Notes: generated by a model not told the origin, from the letters alone. 64,000 nucleotides of DNA from Marinimicrobium agarilyticum DSM 16975 (GCF_000423345.1 NZ_AUHU01000003.1:496001-560000); one strand, 5' to 3'; counted from the stretch's first letter, positions 37,115-46,616 are shown. Numbers and translations: made by a program.

Positions 37115-40100
37115 ATGAAACGCATAAAAGCTTTTTTTAGCCACCCGGTTACCATCTCTCTATTGGGCGTGCTGCTGCTGTCGCTATTGATCTGGTTTGG
37201 CGGCCCTTACATCAAATTTGGTGAAGATAATGTGGCGCCTCTGGGCGGAAGCACCGCGCGGCTGCTGGCCATCCTGGTATTGCTGGTGCTGTGGGGGCTG
37301 AACAACCTCAGGCTTCAGTGGCAAGACCGTAAACAGAACAGTGCCCTGGTGGACGACATCAAGGATAGTCATCAGGCCGGCGCTCAGGATTATGCGGGCA
37401 GCCAGGCCAGCGATGAAGTGCACCAGATTCAGCAGCGATTTACCGACGCGCTCAGCACCTTGCGTCAGCGTCGCTTTCGGGGTGCCGCGAATAAAAATCG
37501 GGCCCTCTATGAGCTGCCCTGGTACATCATTGTGGGCCCGCCCGGTGCGGGCAAAACCACCGCTCTGGTGAATTCCGGGCTGGAGTTCCCGCTGGCGGAC
37601 AAGTTCGGCAAGGGAGCACTGCAGGGCATCGGAGGCACGCGCAACTGTGACTGGTGGTTTACCAATGACGCCGTGCTGGTGGATACGGCCGGTCGTTACA
37701 CTACCCAGGACAGCCACCGGGTGGTGGACAGTTCAGCCTGGGAAGGGTTTCTGGCTCTGTTGAAAAAACACCGCCGTCGCCGCCCGATCAACGGCGTCAT
37801 TGTGTCGGTCAGTGTGCAGGACCTGTTGACCCAGACGGAAGAAGAGCGTCTGCGTCACGCCCGCACGATTCGCACCCGGATCGATGAGCTGATGGCCAAG
37901 CTGGAAGTCCGGTTCCCGGTGTACCTGATGTTCACCAAGGCTGATCTGATTTCCGGCTTCAATGAGTTTTTCGAAGATCTGGGAAAGGAAGAGCGGGACC
38001 AGGTATGGGGGTTGACCCTGCCCAGGGCCAGCCAGCCGGATGAGGCCCCGGATTTTGAGTACATTGGTCGGGAGCTGCAGAACCTGGAGGCCCGCCTGTA
38101 CGATCGGGTGCTGTGGCGCATGCACCAGGAACGTGATGGGGCCCGGCGCAGCGCCATTGAGCAGTTCCCCAAACAGGTGGAGCAGGTGAATGCGCTGGCC
38201 CAGTCCTTTGTGCAGCAGACCTTTGCGGCGAACCGCTATCGTTACCAGCCGTTTTTGCGCGGCGTGTACTTCTCCAGTGGCACCCAGGACGGCACGCCGA
38301 TTGACCGTCTGATGAGCGCTGTCTCCGCGCAGTTCGGGTTTGCGCGTGAAGCGATGGAAACGGGACTCAACCGCGGGAAGAGTTTCTTTTTGGGGCGCCT
38401 GTTCCAGGATGTGATTTTTCCAGAATCAGAATTGGTGGGTACCAATCCGCGCTACGAGCGCTGGCGGCGCTGGGGGCGCCGGACCGCTTACGGTGCGCTC
38501 GCAGCCTCCGTGGTAGGGCTGCTCACGGTATGGACCGGCAGCGTTGGTCGCCATGCCGGTTATATGGAAGATGTCCGCGGCCACCTGAGCGACTTCGAAG
38601 CCGCCTCTCAACCCGATCACTGGCGTGGAGGGGCACGCGCTACTCTGGCACCTCTTACGGCCCTGGCACAAGCCAGCAGTGTCTACGATCAGGAGGCGCA
38701 CCCTTGGCTCAGTGGTGTTGGCCTTTACGATGGACGCATTGATGAGCGCGCGGACGCGGCCTATCACCAGTACCTGCGAGGGCCTTTCTCCCAGGCGCTG
38801 TTGCGCGAGCTGGAAACGGCTCTGCTCGATACCGATGAAGACCTGGCGCTCTACAATCACTTTCGGGTGTATCAGATGTTTGGCGATGTTGAACGCTTGG
38901 AGCCCGAGCGGGTGATCAACTGGTTTGCCGGGCACTGGGAGCGAAACCCTGCGTTGGCGGGCAATGAACAGGCACAATTGAAGCAGCACCTGGCTGATCT
39001 GCTTGCGCTGGATCTGAACAATCAGCCGCTGAATCAAAGCCTGAGTCGCCGAACGGCTCAGCGCCTGCTACAGGTGCCGGTGGCGCAACGGGTTTACAAC
39101 CGCATCCAGGACAAGCCCGAGTATCAACGTCCGGTTGATCTGCGCGCGCAGTACGGCGATCAGTTGACCACGGTTTTCGAACACGGCCCGGCGCTACGTG
39201 AAGCCAGCCAGATTCCCTGGATGTTTACCCGCGAAGGTTACAAGACCATCGATCTTTCGAGTCGCTCGCCGGTGCTTCGTGAGCTGGTCAATGATCGCTG
39301 GATTTTCGCCAGTCTGGACGAGTCTGCCCAAGAGTTGAGTGAAGAGGATCTCGGTGAGTTGAGCGAGCGGGTGACCGCACTGTACCTGGACGACTACATC
39401 CGGGCCTGGAGTCACGCGCTGCAGTCGCTGGAAGTGAAACCCTTCAGCAGCCTGAACCAGGGTAGCGACGTTCTGGCCCGGGCGGCGGACCCCTTGTACT
39501 CTCCGCTCTACAGTGTGCTTCAGGTCAGCGCTCAGCAGACGCGATTGACCAATCCGAAAATGAAAGAGGCAGTGGGGGGCGCCGGTCGCAGTCGGCGCGC
39601 GGATATGGCGACCGACCTGATTGCCTCCACCATGGACTCGACGCGCGTTGACAAGCACTTCAGTGAAATTCACCGGCTGATGGGCGGTGACAGTGGTCAG
39701 GCACCCATTCATGTGGTGTTGGATGAGCTGAGAAAGCTGAGCGACTTTTTGCAGGACATCCGCATGGCTCCGAACCCGGACCAGCGGGCCTTTGAAATTG
39801 CCCGTGAACGGTTTGCTGCTGGTGCGGGAAACCCGGCGACGAGTTTGCGCGGTTACGCTCGCAACCTGCCTCAACCCCTGGAGCAATGGTTAACGACGTT
39901 GTCCCAGGAAACCTGGCGGGTGATCCTGATTTCCGCCCGGTCCCACGTGACCAAAGAGTGGCAGATACAGGTTTACCAACCCTATCAACGCATGGCCGCC
40001 GGCCGTTATCCGCTGGTCGCCGGCGCCGATGCCGAAATGTCACTGTATGACTTTAGTGAGTTCTTCAAACCGGGCGGCATGCACCAGCGGTTCTTCGAGC

Positions 40101-40651
40101 AATACGTGGCTCCGTTCGTCAACACGCGTGGGCAATGGTCCAACCGCTCCGTCGATGGCTACAGCCTTGGTCTCTCCCCATCGGCTCTGACACGATTGCG
40201 CCAGGGGATGGAAATTACCGAGGTGATGTTCCAGGACGGAGAAGCCACGCCCAGCTTGACCCTGGAATTCAAACCGCGTCTGTTGAGTAAAGAGAACGCC
40301 CGCTTCTCGGCGGATATGGGCGGGGAAGTGCTCAGCTACAACCACGGGCCGAAATTCTGGCGCTCGGTGGAATGGTCCGGCAACCGTGCCGAGAATCGCT
40401 TGCGGCTCCAGTTTGAAGGCCTCAATGGTGGTCGGCGAGATCGCACCTACACGGGCCCCTGGGCCTGGTTGCGGGCACTGGATGAAGCGGATGTCGACAA
40501 GACGCCCCGCGCCGACGTGTTTCACCTGACCTTCGCGGTTGTCAGTGCTGAGCGTCGCGACGAAATGGTCTATGAGGTCAAAACCCGTAGTGTCGACAAC
40601 CTGTTTAACAATAACCCGCTGCGTCAGTATCGCTGCCCGGAGGTGCTGTAA
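37115..40651 (+). CDS. tssM: T6SS inner-membrane protein TssM (IcmF)
   Basis: TssM of 1178 aa, the channel scaffold that spans the inner membrane and periplasm. Two N-terminal membrane segments (about 11-29 and 48-66), a cytoplasmic NTP-binding domain with intact Walker A GPPGAGKTTAL near residue 141 and VDTAGRY as Walker B-like element, a third membrane segment (about 455-475, AYGALAASVVGLLTVW), then a large periplasmic part containing the IcmF-related helices and the C-terminal beta domain (about 1030-1178) that contacts TssJ. It overlaps tagF by one base (TAATG). Length is typical. Confidence 0.97.
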   Translation: MKRIKAFFSHPVTISLLGVLLLSLLIWFGGPYIKFGEDNVAPLGGSTARLLAILVLLVLWGLNNLRLQWQDRKQNSALVDDIKDSHQAGAQDYAGSQASDEVHQIQQRFTDALSTLRQRRFRGAANKNRALYELPWYIIVGPPGAGKTTALVNSGLEFPLADKFGKGALQGIGGTRNCDWWFTNDAVLVDTAGRYTTQDSHRVVDSSAWEGFLALLKKHRRRRPINGVIVSVSVQDLLTQTEEERLRHARTIRTRIDELMAKLEVRFPVYLMFTKADLISGFNEFFEDLGKEERDQVWGLTLPRASQPDEAPDFEYIGRELQNLEARLYDRVLWRMHQERDGARRSAIEQFPKQVEQVNALAQSFVQQTFAANRYRYQPFLRGVYFSSGTQDGTPIDRLMSAVSAQFGFAREAMETGLNRGKSFFLGRLFQDVIFPESELVGTNPRYERWRRWGRRTAYGALAASVVGLLTVWTGSVGRHAGYMEDVRGHLSDFEAASQPDHWRGGARATLAPLTALAQASSVYDQEAHPWLSGVGLYDGRIDERADAAYHQYLRGPFSQALLRELETALLDTDEDLALYNHFRVYQMFGDVERLEPERVINWFAGHWERNPALAGNEQAQLKQHLADLLALDLNNQPLNQSLSRRTAQRLLQVPVAQRVYNRIQDKPEYQRPVDLRAQYGDQLTTVFEHGPALREASQIPWMFTREGYKTIDLSSRSPVLRELVNDRWIFASLDESAQELSEEDLGELSERVTALYLDDYIRAWSHALQSLEVKPFSSLNQGSDVLARAADPLYSPLYSVLQVSAQQTRLTNPKMKEAVGGAGRSRRADMATDLIASTMDSTRVDKHFSEIHRLMGGDSGQAPIHVVLDELRKLSDFLQDIRMAPNPDQRAFEIARERFAAGAGNPATSLRGYARNLPQPLEQWLTTLSQETWRVILISARSHVTKEWQIQVYQPYQRMAAGRYPLVAGADAEMSLYDFSEFFKPGGMHQRFFEQYVAPFVNTRGQWSNRSVDGYSLGLSPSALTRLRQGMEITEVMFQDGEATPSLTLEFKPRLLSKENARFSADMGGEVLSYNHGPKFWRSVEWSGNRAENRLRLQFEGLNGGRRDRTYTGPWAWLRALDEADVDKTPRADVFHLTFAVVSAERRDEMVYEVKTRSVDNLFNNNPLRQYRCPEVL

Positions 40652-41388
40652 TGTTGAGGAATGCCTCCACGGGTTTTTTTGGCAAATTGCCGGCGCACGG
40701 GGACTTTATTCACCGGGGCTTGTCGACTCACTGTATCAACGTCTGGGACGACTGGTTACAGGCCGTGGTCGGCGCCACCCAGGAACAGTTGGGGGAACAC
40801 TGGCTGGACGTTTACCTGACCAGTCCCATCTGGCGTTTCGCACTTTCCCCCGGCGTGATTGACGGGCATTTGTGGGCGGGTATTTCCCTGCCGAGTGTTG
40901 ACCGGGTGGGGCGCTACTTCCCCTTTACGATTCTCAGCTGTGCCGCTGCGCAAGTGCCCGCCACGGTAATGCTGACCGACAACGATGACTGGTTTGAAAC
41001 CATGGAAGAGATCGCCCTGGCGGCGCTCGATGGGCAACTGGTGCTCGAAGAGATGGCGGCACGCGTTCAGCAGGTCCCATTGGCCACTTCGTCCGCCTAC
41101 ACCCAGGCGCGTCCGGCGCCGGGAGGCGGTCAGCGAGTGGTCGCCATGCAGGATGAAGAAGACAGCCCCGGCTCGGTTTATCCGTACCTGTTGGACGCCG
41201 CGCTGACGTCTGCAGCACCGAGTTACAGCATCTGGTCGACCCGTGGGTCGGACCGGGTGGAGCCCTGCGTCGCCACCGCCAATGGTCTGCCCCCCGTGGC
41301 CAGCGTGGCCGCGATGTATACCGGTCAGTGGCGGGACTGGCAATGGGAGCAGCCGTACGATCGTCGAGGAGGGGAGCATGGAATCTAG
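40651..41388 (+). CDS. tagF: T6SS post-translational regulator TagF
   Basis: TagF (ImpM) of 245 aa, which in Pseudomonas aeruginosa represses T6SS activity independently of phosphorylation. N-terminal GFFGKLPAHGDFIHRGL is the signature; WDDWLQAVVGA, WRFALSPGVIDGHLWAG and SVDRVGRYFPFTIL confirm it. Its start overlaps the tssM stop, and its end overlaps the pppA start by 11 bases. A separate TagF differs from the TagF-PppA fusions known in some species. Confidence 0.95.
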   Translation: MLRNASTGFFGKLPAHGDFIHRGLSTHCINVWDDWLQAVVGATQEQLGEHWLDVYLTSPIWRFALSPGVIDGHLWAGISLPSVDRVGRYFPFTILSCAAAQVPATVMLTDNDDWFETMEEIALAALDGQLVLEEMAARVQQVPLATSSAYTQARPAPGGGQRVVAMQDEEDSPGSVYPYLLDAALTSAAPSYSIWSTRGSDRVEPCVATANGLPPVASVAAMYTGQWRDWQWEQPYDRRGGEHGI

Positions 41389-42196
41389 AGCCCTGTCGGA
41401 GCCGGATACCACCTACCGCCGTCCGATCCGGTGGCGGGCCTGCTCGGCGACTCACGAAGGCGCCGTGCGCAAGTTGAATGAAGACGCCCTGTTGGCCCGT
41501 ACTGACTGTGACCATTGGGCGGTCGCGGACGGCATGGGCGGGCACGAGGTGGGCGACCTGGCGAGCCAGAAAATCGTCGAGGCCCTGGAGAGCCTGAGTG
41601 TTCCCGAACACCTTGCCGATGCTGTGGACTGCGTCGAGGACTGCGTTCTTGGCGTCAACCGGGATCTGCAGCACTACGCCTTGACGCACCTCGATGGCGC
41701 GACCATGGGCAGCACGCTTGTGGACCTGCTGATCCGCGGCCGTATCGGCGTCTGCTTCTGGGCTGGTGATTCACGCCTGTATCGCTACCGACGACACCAA
41801 CTGAAGCAACTGACTCGCGACCACAGTCAGGTGGAAGACATGGTGCAAATGGGACTCATCAGTCGCGATGAAGCCCGGGGGCACCAGTGCAGCAACGTCA
41901 TTACCCGGGCAGTCGGTGTGGAGGATCGACTGTATCTGGATCTGCGCCTGTTTGACGTTCAGGTGGGAGACCTTTACCTACTGTGCAGCGACGGCCTGCA
42001 CGGCGTTGTCGAGCCGGACAGTATTGCCGAGATTCTCGACCGGCGCGACCCGCAAGCGTGTGTGGACGCACTGATGGAGGCGGCCATGGCGGCCGGTGCG
42101 CCCGACAACATATCCGTCGTCGTTATTAAAGGAGAACCCGGCCGGGTAACCGCTGCTGGTCGGGATCAAGTGCTAGAGGACAGCAACGCGAGTTGA
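41378..42196 (+). CDS. pppA: T6SS PP2C-type phosphatase PppA
   Basis: Ser/Thr phosphatase of 272 aa that would reverse PpkA action. The ATG at 41378 has a strong GAGGAGGGG site; frames beginning at 41243 run through tagF and are not supported. PP2C motifs in order: GAVRKLNEDALL (metal-binding Asp), WAVADGMGGHEVGD, GATMGSTLVDLLI, WAGDSRLYRYR, LTRDHSQVEDMVQMG, NVITRAVGV, LLCSDGLHGVV and GAPDNISVVVI. All metal-coordinating Asp residues appear present. Confidence 0.95.
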   Translation: MESRALSEPDTTYRRPIRWRACSATHEGAVRKLNEDALLARTDCDHWAVADGMGGHEVGDLASQKIVEALESLSVPEHLADAVDCVEDCVLGVNRDLQHYALTHLDGATMGSTLVDLLIRGRIGVCFWAGDSRLYRYRRHQLKQLTRDHSQVEDMVQMGLISRDEARGHQCSNVITRAVGVEDRLYLDLRLFDVQVGDLYLLCSDGLHGVVEPDSIAEILDRRDPQACVDALMEAAMAAGAPDNISVVVIKGEPGRVTAAGRDQVLEDSNAS

Positions 42197-42205
42197 TGGA
42201 ACGCC

Positions 42206-44755
42206 ATGAGTGATCAAAAGGATCCGAAAACACGAGTGTCACCCAAGAAGCCTTCGCCCCGGAAGGATGAGACCGTATTTGCTCCCCCAAAAGCAAAGCT
42301 CACCCCCGAGAAGAGCGAGCCCGGTGCTGACGCGACCCGGTATGTCTCGCCGGCGCGCCGGCAACAACGGGGCCCCGGCGACGCCACTCTGGTCAATCCC
42401 CATTCGCCTACCGTTGTGGCACCCAGAAAAGAAGGCGCCCGCTCCAGAAAGAAAGCGTCCCCGGAGGCGCCACACGGACTGCTGAAAAACCGGTTCATGC
42501 TGCAGGATGTGCTCGGTGCCGGCGGCATGGGGGTGGTCTACAAGGCCAAGGACCGATTGAAAGTGGAAGCCCAGGATCGCGATCCCTATGTGGCGATCAA
42601 GGTTCTGAGTGACGAGTTCAAATCCCACCCCGAAGCATTTATTGCCCTGCAGCGGGAGTCGCGCAAGACCCAGCGTATTGCCCATCCCAATATTGTGAAT
42701 GTGCACGATTTTGACCGCGACGGTGACATGGTTTTCATGACCATGGAGTTTCTCGACGGCAAACCGCTGGACAAGCTGCTCTCCCAGTACCGGGGCGTGG
42801 GGCTGCCGAAGGAGGATTGTCTCAAAGTCCTTGAGGGAATCTGCTCCGCGCTCGAGTATGCCCATGCCGAGAACATCGTTCACGCTGACCTCAAGCCCGG
42901 CAATATTTTTGTGACCCACCGCGGTGTACCCAAGGTGTTTGACTTCGGGATTGCACGAGCGGTCGCCAAAGCTGAACGCACGGACGATAACCTGGAAGAC
43001 AAGACCGTCTTCGACGCGGGTAACCTCGGTGCGTTGACGCCGGCCTATGCCAGTCTTGAAATGTTGGAAGGCTCGCCCCCGGATCGGCGGGATGACATTT
43101 ATGCACTGGGCTGCATTGCCTACGAAATATTCTCCGGGGAACATCCGTTCAACCGTGTTCACGCCGATGATGCGGCCCGTCAGAAATTGCGAGCCAAGCG
43201 TATACCCGGTTTGAACCGGTACCAGTGGCGGGCCATCGAGAGTTGCCTCGCGTTTCGGCGGGAAGACCGGATGGCCTCGGTGTCGGATTTCTGGAAGGCC
43301 TTCACTCACAAGCGGGTAGCGACGCTCAAGTACGCCGTCGGGGCATTGGTGGTGCTGACCTCGATGGCAGCCGCCGCCTACCAGTACCGCGCGGAATGGA
43401 TGCCCCAGTTTTCAGAGCAGGAGGTACGCTCGGAGATCGAGCAGCAGTTGCGCCTGGAAATGCAAAGGGAATCCCTGTTGGCACTCTTGGCGAACGCCAC
43501 GTTTACCCCCCGGTGGGAGGATAATCTCTGGCAAAGCTACCGAGACCTTCGAGAAACATTGGGTGACTCCGACGTCTGGATGGAGACCCAGCGGTCGACC
43601 GTTTACCAGAAGTACCTGGACCAAATCGGTGAGCGTTTGGCCGACGATGATTTTGAAGTGGCTCAGCGGTTGTTGGCCAATGCCCATCGTTACACCGATG
43701 ATGTTGCGGCACTGCAGGCGCTGGAGCAACAGGTGGCCGAGGCGATTGAGCGGGCCAAAGAAGAGGAGCGTCGTCAGGCACAGGCACGGGAAGCCGCCCA
43801 GGCGCTCGCCGTGGAGCAACAACAGAAGCGCGCCCAACAGGTAAAAATCAATCACGCATTTGATACGGCCCTGGCCACGGTCGATCGACAGTTGGCCTGC
43901 CGACAACAGCTGAACATGGAAGACCTTACCATCGCGATCCGAAAGTTACGCGAACTCGATGCGGGTCGCTATCGCAAACAGGAAAGTCGCATTGTCAGCA
44001 ATCTGGCCAGCTGCATTGAAACCATTGGTTCGACCTTCCCCGATCGGGCGATGGTGTTCAAACAACAGGCAATGCAGCTGTTCCCCCGCAGCGCCCAGAT
44101 CGCGGGCATCGCCATCGAGCCCAAAGACCCTTGCGACCCGTCGCTGGCGGGTGCGGGCAATCGCGGCCCCAGGGCGAGCTGTCGCGATGCCATCGCCGGT
44201 GTGGGAACGGGGCCGACGTTGGTAGTGATCCCCGGGTTCGGCGGCCGACCGCCTTATGCGATCGGGCAGGAAGAAGTAAACGTCGCGGATTACAACCACT
44301 TTTGTCGCGCCACCGGTTGTGAGCCGCTGACACGCCACGGCGAACAATGGCCGGTCACCGGCGTCAGCTTTGAACAGGTGGAGCGATATGCGAGTTGGCT
44401 GACGGAAAAGACGGGCTATCAGTACCGGCTGCCCACAAAAGAAGAGTGGCGTCACGCCGCCAGTGCGAATGGTTCCCCTGCGGATCCCAACCGCAATTGC
44501 CGATTTGAGTCTCGCGGCATTCAGCGGGGTGGGTCCCTGGCGCGGGCCGGAGTCGGTCAACAGAATCGTTGGGGATTGGTCAATCATCTCGGAAACGCCC
44601 GGGAATGGGTCTATGCCGGTGGCCAAGCAATGGCGGTGGGGGGCTCCTACGATACCCCCATGGACGAGTGCACTCTGGGTCGTGAAACCGCGCACTCCGG
44701 CCAGGCGGACGCCCATACCGGCTTTCGTTTGGTGCGGGAACTGAATCTCGAATAG
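42206..44755 (+). CDS. ppkA: T6SS Ser/Thr kinase PpkA with FGE-like domain
   Basis: Membrane kinase of 849 aa that would phosphorylate the FHA protein and trigger T6SS assembly. Order: basic, Thr/Pro-rich N-terminus (1-90), kinase domain (about 97-365) with G-loop LGAGGMGVVY (103-112), VAIK Lys132, catalytic-loop HADLKPGN (Asp228), DFGIA (246-250), an activation segment reading LTPAYAS; a membrane helix (about 373-393), a coiled-coil periplasmic segment (about 410-560), and a C-terminal formylglycine-generating-enzyme/SUMF1-like domain (about 675-849, ending TGFRLVREL). Ala227 replaces the Arg of the usual HRD motif, which makes it a non-RD kinase. P. aeruginosa PpkA instead ends with a von Willebrand domain. 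Confidence 0.92.
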   Translation: MSDQKDPKTRVSPKKPSPRKDETVFAPPKAKLTPEKSEPGADATRYVSPARRQQRGPGDATLVNPHSPTVVAPRKEGARSRKKASPEAPHGLLKNRFMLQDVLGAGGMGVVYKAKDRLKVEAQDRDPYVAIKVLSDEFKSHPEAFIALQRESRKTQRIAHPNIVNVHDFDRDGDMVFMTMEFLDGKPLDKLLSQYRGVGLPKEDCLKVLEGICSALEYAHAENIVHADLKPGNIFVTHRGVPKVFDFGIARAVAKAERTDDNLEDKTVFDAGNLGALTPAYASLEMLEGSPPDRRDDIYALGCIAYEIFSGEHPFNRVHADDAARQKLRAKRIPGLNRYQWRAIESCLAFRREDRMASVSDFWKAFTHKRVATLKYAVGALVVLTSMAAAAYQYRAEWMPQFSEQEVRSEIEQQLRLEMQRESLLALLANATFTPRWEDNLWQSYRDLRETLGDSDVWMETQRSTVYQKYLDQIGERLADDDFEVAQRLLANAHRYTDDVAALQALEQQVAEAIERAKEEERRQAQAREAAQALAVEQQQKRAQQVKINHAFDTALATVDRQLACRQQLNMEDLTIAIRKLRELDAGRYRKQESRIVSNLASCIETIGSTFPDRAMVFKQQAMQLFPRSAQIAGIAIEPKDPCDPSLAGAGNRGPRASCRDAIAGVGTGPTLVVIPGFGGRPPYAIGQEEVNVADYNHFCRATGCEPLTRHGEQWPVTGVSFEQVERYASWLTEKTGYQYRLPTKEEWRHAASANGSPADPNRNCRFESRGIQRGGSLARAGVGQQNRWGLVNHLGNAREWVYAGGQAMAVGGSYDTPMDECTLGRETAHSGQADAHTGFRLVRELNLE

Positions 44756-44765
44756 GGCTCGAGTT

Positions 44766-44954
44766 ATGAACACAGAAAACACCGTGCAACGCATCCATCA
44801 GTTGGTGGACGAGTACAACAACCATCAACTGTCGACGGCGGATTACCGGCTTCGCCGGCGGCAGTTGCTCGTTCATATTGATGCGAATGTCAATGGCGTG
44901 GCGCCGCAAAGCGAAACGCCAACCGATTTGATCACTTTACGAAAATCCAATTAA
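44766..44954 (+). CDS. Small protein of unknown function
   Basis: I do not recognise this 62-aa product. It begins 10 bases after ppkA and ends 13 bases before the ExbB gene, in the same strand and with no room for another promoter, so a coding function is likely. The chain starts TENTVQRIHQLVDEYNNHQLS and has a helical, charged character with an RLRRRQLL segment. It has no membrane helix or signal peptide. It could be an assembly or regulatory partner of the kinase or motor. The ribosome binding site is weak, consistent with coupling to ppkA. Confidence 0.6.
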   Translation: MNTENTVQRIHQLVDEYNNHQLSTADYRLRRRQLLVHIDANVNGVAPQSETPTDLITLRKSN

Positions 44955-44967
44955 TTGAGGGCAGAGT

Positions 44968-45585
44968 ATGGACTTCATTCGATTTTTTCAGGTGGGGGGG
45001 CCGTTTATGTGGGCCATCCTTTTTATCATGGCCGTCGGTCTGGCGATCGTGTTGGACCGGTTCTTTTACCTGACCCGCACCCAGAAGTCGGTCAATCGGG
45101 TCTGGCAGAAGCTGGCTCCGATGCTCAAAGCGCAGGACTTCGAGCGGGCCTCCCAGTCACTGACTGATCTGAAAGACCCGCTGGGTCGAGTCTTGAGCTA
45201 TGGCTTCTCCCGCTTTAAGGGTTCGCCGAAACGGGACCTGGTGGAGTCTGCGATGGAAGAAGGTGTCATGGAAGTCGTGCCGGAGGTGGAAGAGCGCACC
45301 CATTACCTGGCAACGCTGGCGAATGTTGCCACACTGCTCGGTCTGCTGGGGACCATCGTCGGGCTTATTCAGGCCTTTACCGCCGTGGCGGAAGCGAACC
45401 CTGCGGATAAGGCGGAAATGCTCTCGGCGAGTATTTCGGTGGCAATGAACACGACGGCGTTCGGGCTTTGTGCGGCGATTCCGCTGTTACTGTTTCACTC
45501 CTATCTTGCGACCAAGGCGAGCCGCGTTGTTGACAGCATTGAAACCTCTGCGGTCAAGTGCTTGAACCTGATGGTGCGGGAGTAA
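44968..45585 (+). CDS. MotA/TolQ/ExbB-type proton channel protein
   Basis: Inner-membrane protein of 205 aa with three membrane helices (about 11-30, 110-132 and 155-175). The family signature NVATLLGLLGTIVGLIQAF and AMNTTAFGLCAAIPLLLFHSYLA (in parts) line the proton pathway. It forms, with the two ExbD-like proteins, a proton-driven stator of the TolQR/ExbBD/AglRQS class. The upstream genes are T6SS regulators; the downstream gene encodes an AgmX-like transducer. This is not a known T6SS part. Confidence 0.9.
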   Translation: MDFIRFFQVGGPFMWAILFIMAVGLAIVLDRFFYLTRTQKSVNRVWQKLAPMLKAQDFERASQSLTDLKDPLGRVLSYGFSRFKGSPKRDLVESAMEEGVMEVVPEVEERTHYLATLANVATLLGLLGTIVGLIQAFTAVAEANPADKAEMLSASISVAMNTTAFGLCAAIPLLLFHSYLATKASRVVDSIETSAVKCLNLMVRE

Positions 45586-45589
45586 GGCA

Positions 45590-46099
45590 ATGCGAATGCG
45601 CCGCAAGCGCCAGAGCGTTGAAGCCGCCGAGCTGAATATCACCGCGTTCATGAACCTGATGGTAATACTGGTTCCGTTTCTGTTGATCACTGCGGTCTTT
45701 TCGCGCATGACGGTGCTGGAGCTGAACCTTCCCGCTTTGGACGGTGACGCCTCGGCCGAGCAGGAACCGGTAGATCTTCAATTACAGCTCATTGTCCAGG
45801 ATTCCTACCTCGCCCTGCGAGATGCCAACCTGGGTCTGATCCAGCAGATTGAGCGCACGGATGATTCCAGGCAATGGTCCCGGTTGAGGGAGCTGTTGTT
45901 GGAGTTGAAAACACGCTTTCCCGAGGAGACCGGTATTGCCCTGCTCCTGTCCCCCTCGGTGTCCTATGACATGATGATCCAACTGATGGACCGGGTGCGG
46001 AGCGCGGAACAGGTACAACTGGGTACGCTGGAGCGGGTCGAGCTCTTTCCGGATATCTCTCTGGGCGATGCACCCGATGAGCAGGGAGGGAATGCATGA
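45590..46099 (+). CDS. ExbD/TolR-like stator subunit with Asp-to-Asn change
   Basis: ExbD-family protein of 169 aa with a short basic cytoplasmic tail, one membrane helix (about 19-40, ITAFMNLMVILVPFLLI) and a periplasmic domain. In ExbD and TolR an Asp near the start of the helix (motif F-I/M-D) carries protons; here the aligned residue is Asn22 in FMN. The paralogous next gene keeps Asp. The periplasmic part has LQLIVQDSYLALRD and ELKTRFPEETGIALLLS, as in ExbD domains. It starts 4 bases after the channel gene and overlaps the next gene by 4 bases. Confidence 0.88.
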   Translation: MRMRRKRQSVEAAELNITAFMNLMVILVPFLLITAVFSRMTVLELNLPALDGDASAEQEPVDLQLQLIVQDSYLALRDANLGLIQQIERTDDSRQWSRLRELLLELKTRFPEETGIALLLSPSVSYDMMIQLMDRVRSAEQVQLGTLERVELFPDISLGDAPDEQGGNA

Positions 46100-46614
46100 A
46101 GTCCTTAAGCCGAAGAGCGCGCCGTATACAGCGGCGCCAGGGCCTGCGGAAAGTTCCCGGCCTCAATCTGGTGTCTCTGATGGATATTTTCACGATTCTC
46201 GTTTTCTTCCTATTGGTGAACGCCTCCAGTGAGAGCGATATTCCGAGCCAGAAAGTGCTGACGTTGCCGGAGTCCACCGCCGAGAATGCCCCCGAGCAGA
46301 CGCTTCGGGTCATCATTACGCCCGATGACATTCTGCTTCAGGGTGAGCGTGTTATGGCCACCGCCGATATCGATTCCAGCTCGGGCGCTCCAGCGGTTTT
46401 GGCGCCTCTGGAGCGGGCATTGCAATACCGGCAGTCGTTGGCGGCCTCCCCCGATAACACCCTGACGGTGGTGGCTGATCGATCGGTGCCCTATGCGGTT
46501 GTCAGACGGGTGATTGAAACCAGTCGGACGCTGAAGTTCGAACGCATTGCTTTTGCGGCAAGCCAGGTGTCCGACAGTCCGTTATCCGAGAATGCTGAGG
46601 GAGCCGAGCCCTGA
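46096..46614 (+). CDS. ExbD/TolR-like stator subunit, Asp retained
   Basis: ExbD-family protein of 172 aa. A basic N-terminus (RRARRIQRRQGLRK) precedes a membrane helix (about 26-46, VSLMDIFTILVFFLLV) with the proton-carrying Asp30. A periplasmic ExbD domain follows (TLRVIITPDDILLQGERV, TLTVVADRSVPYAVVRRVIE). Two ExbD genes after one ExbB gene matches the AglR-AglQ-AglS arrangement of the Myxococcus gliding motor. The start codon overlaps the previous stop (ATGA). Confidence 0.9.
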   Translation: MKSLSRRARRIQRRQGLRKVPGLNLVSLMDIFTILVFFLLVNASSESDIPSQKVLTLPESTAENAPEQTLRVIITPDDILLQGERVMATADIDSSSGAPAVLAPLERALQYRQSLAASPDNTLTVVADRSVPYAVVRRVIETSRTLKFERIAFAASQVSDSPLSENAEGAEP

Positions 46615-46616
46615 TT

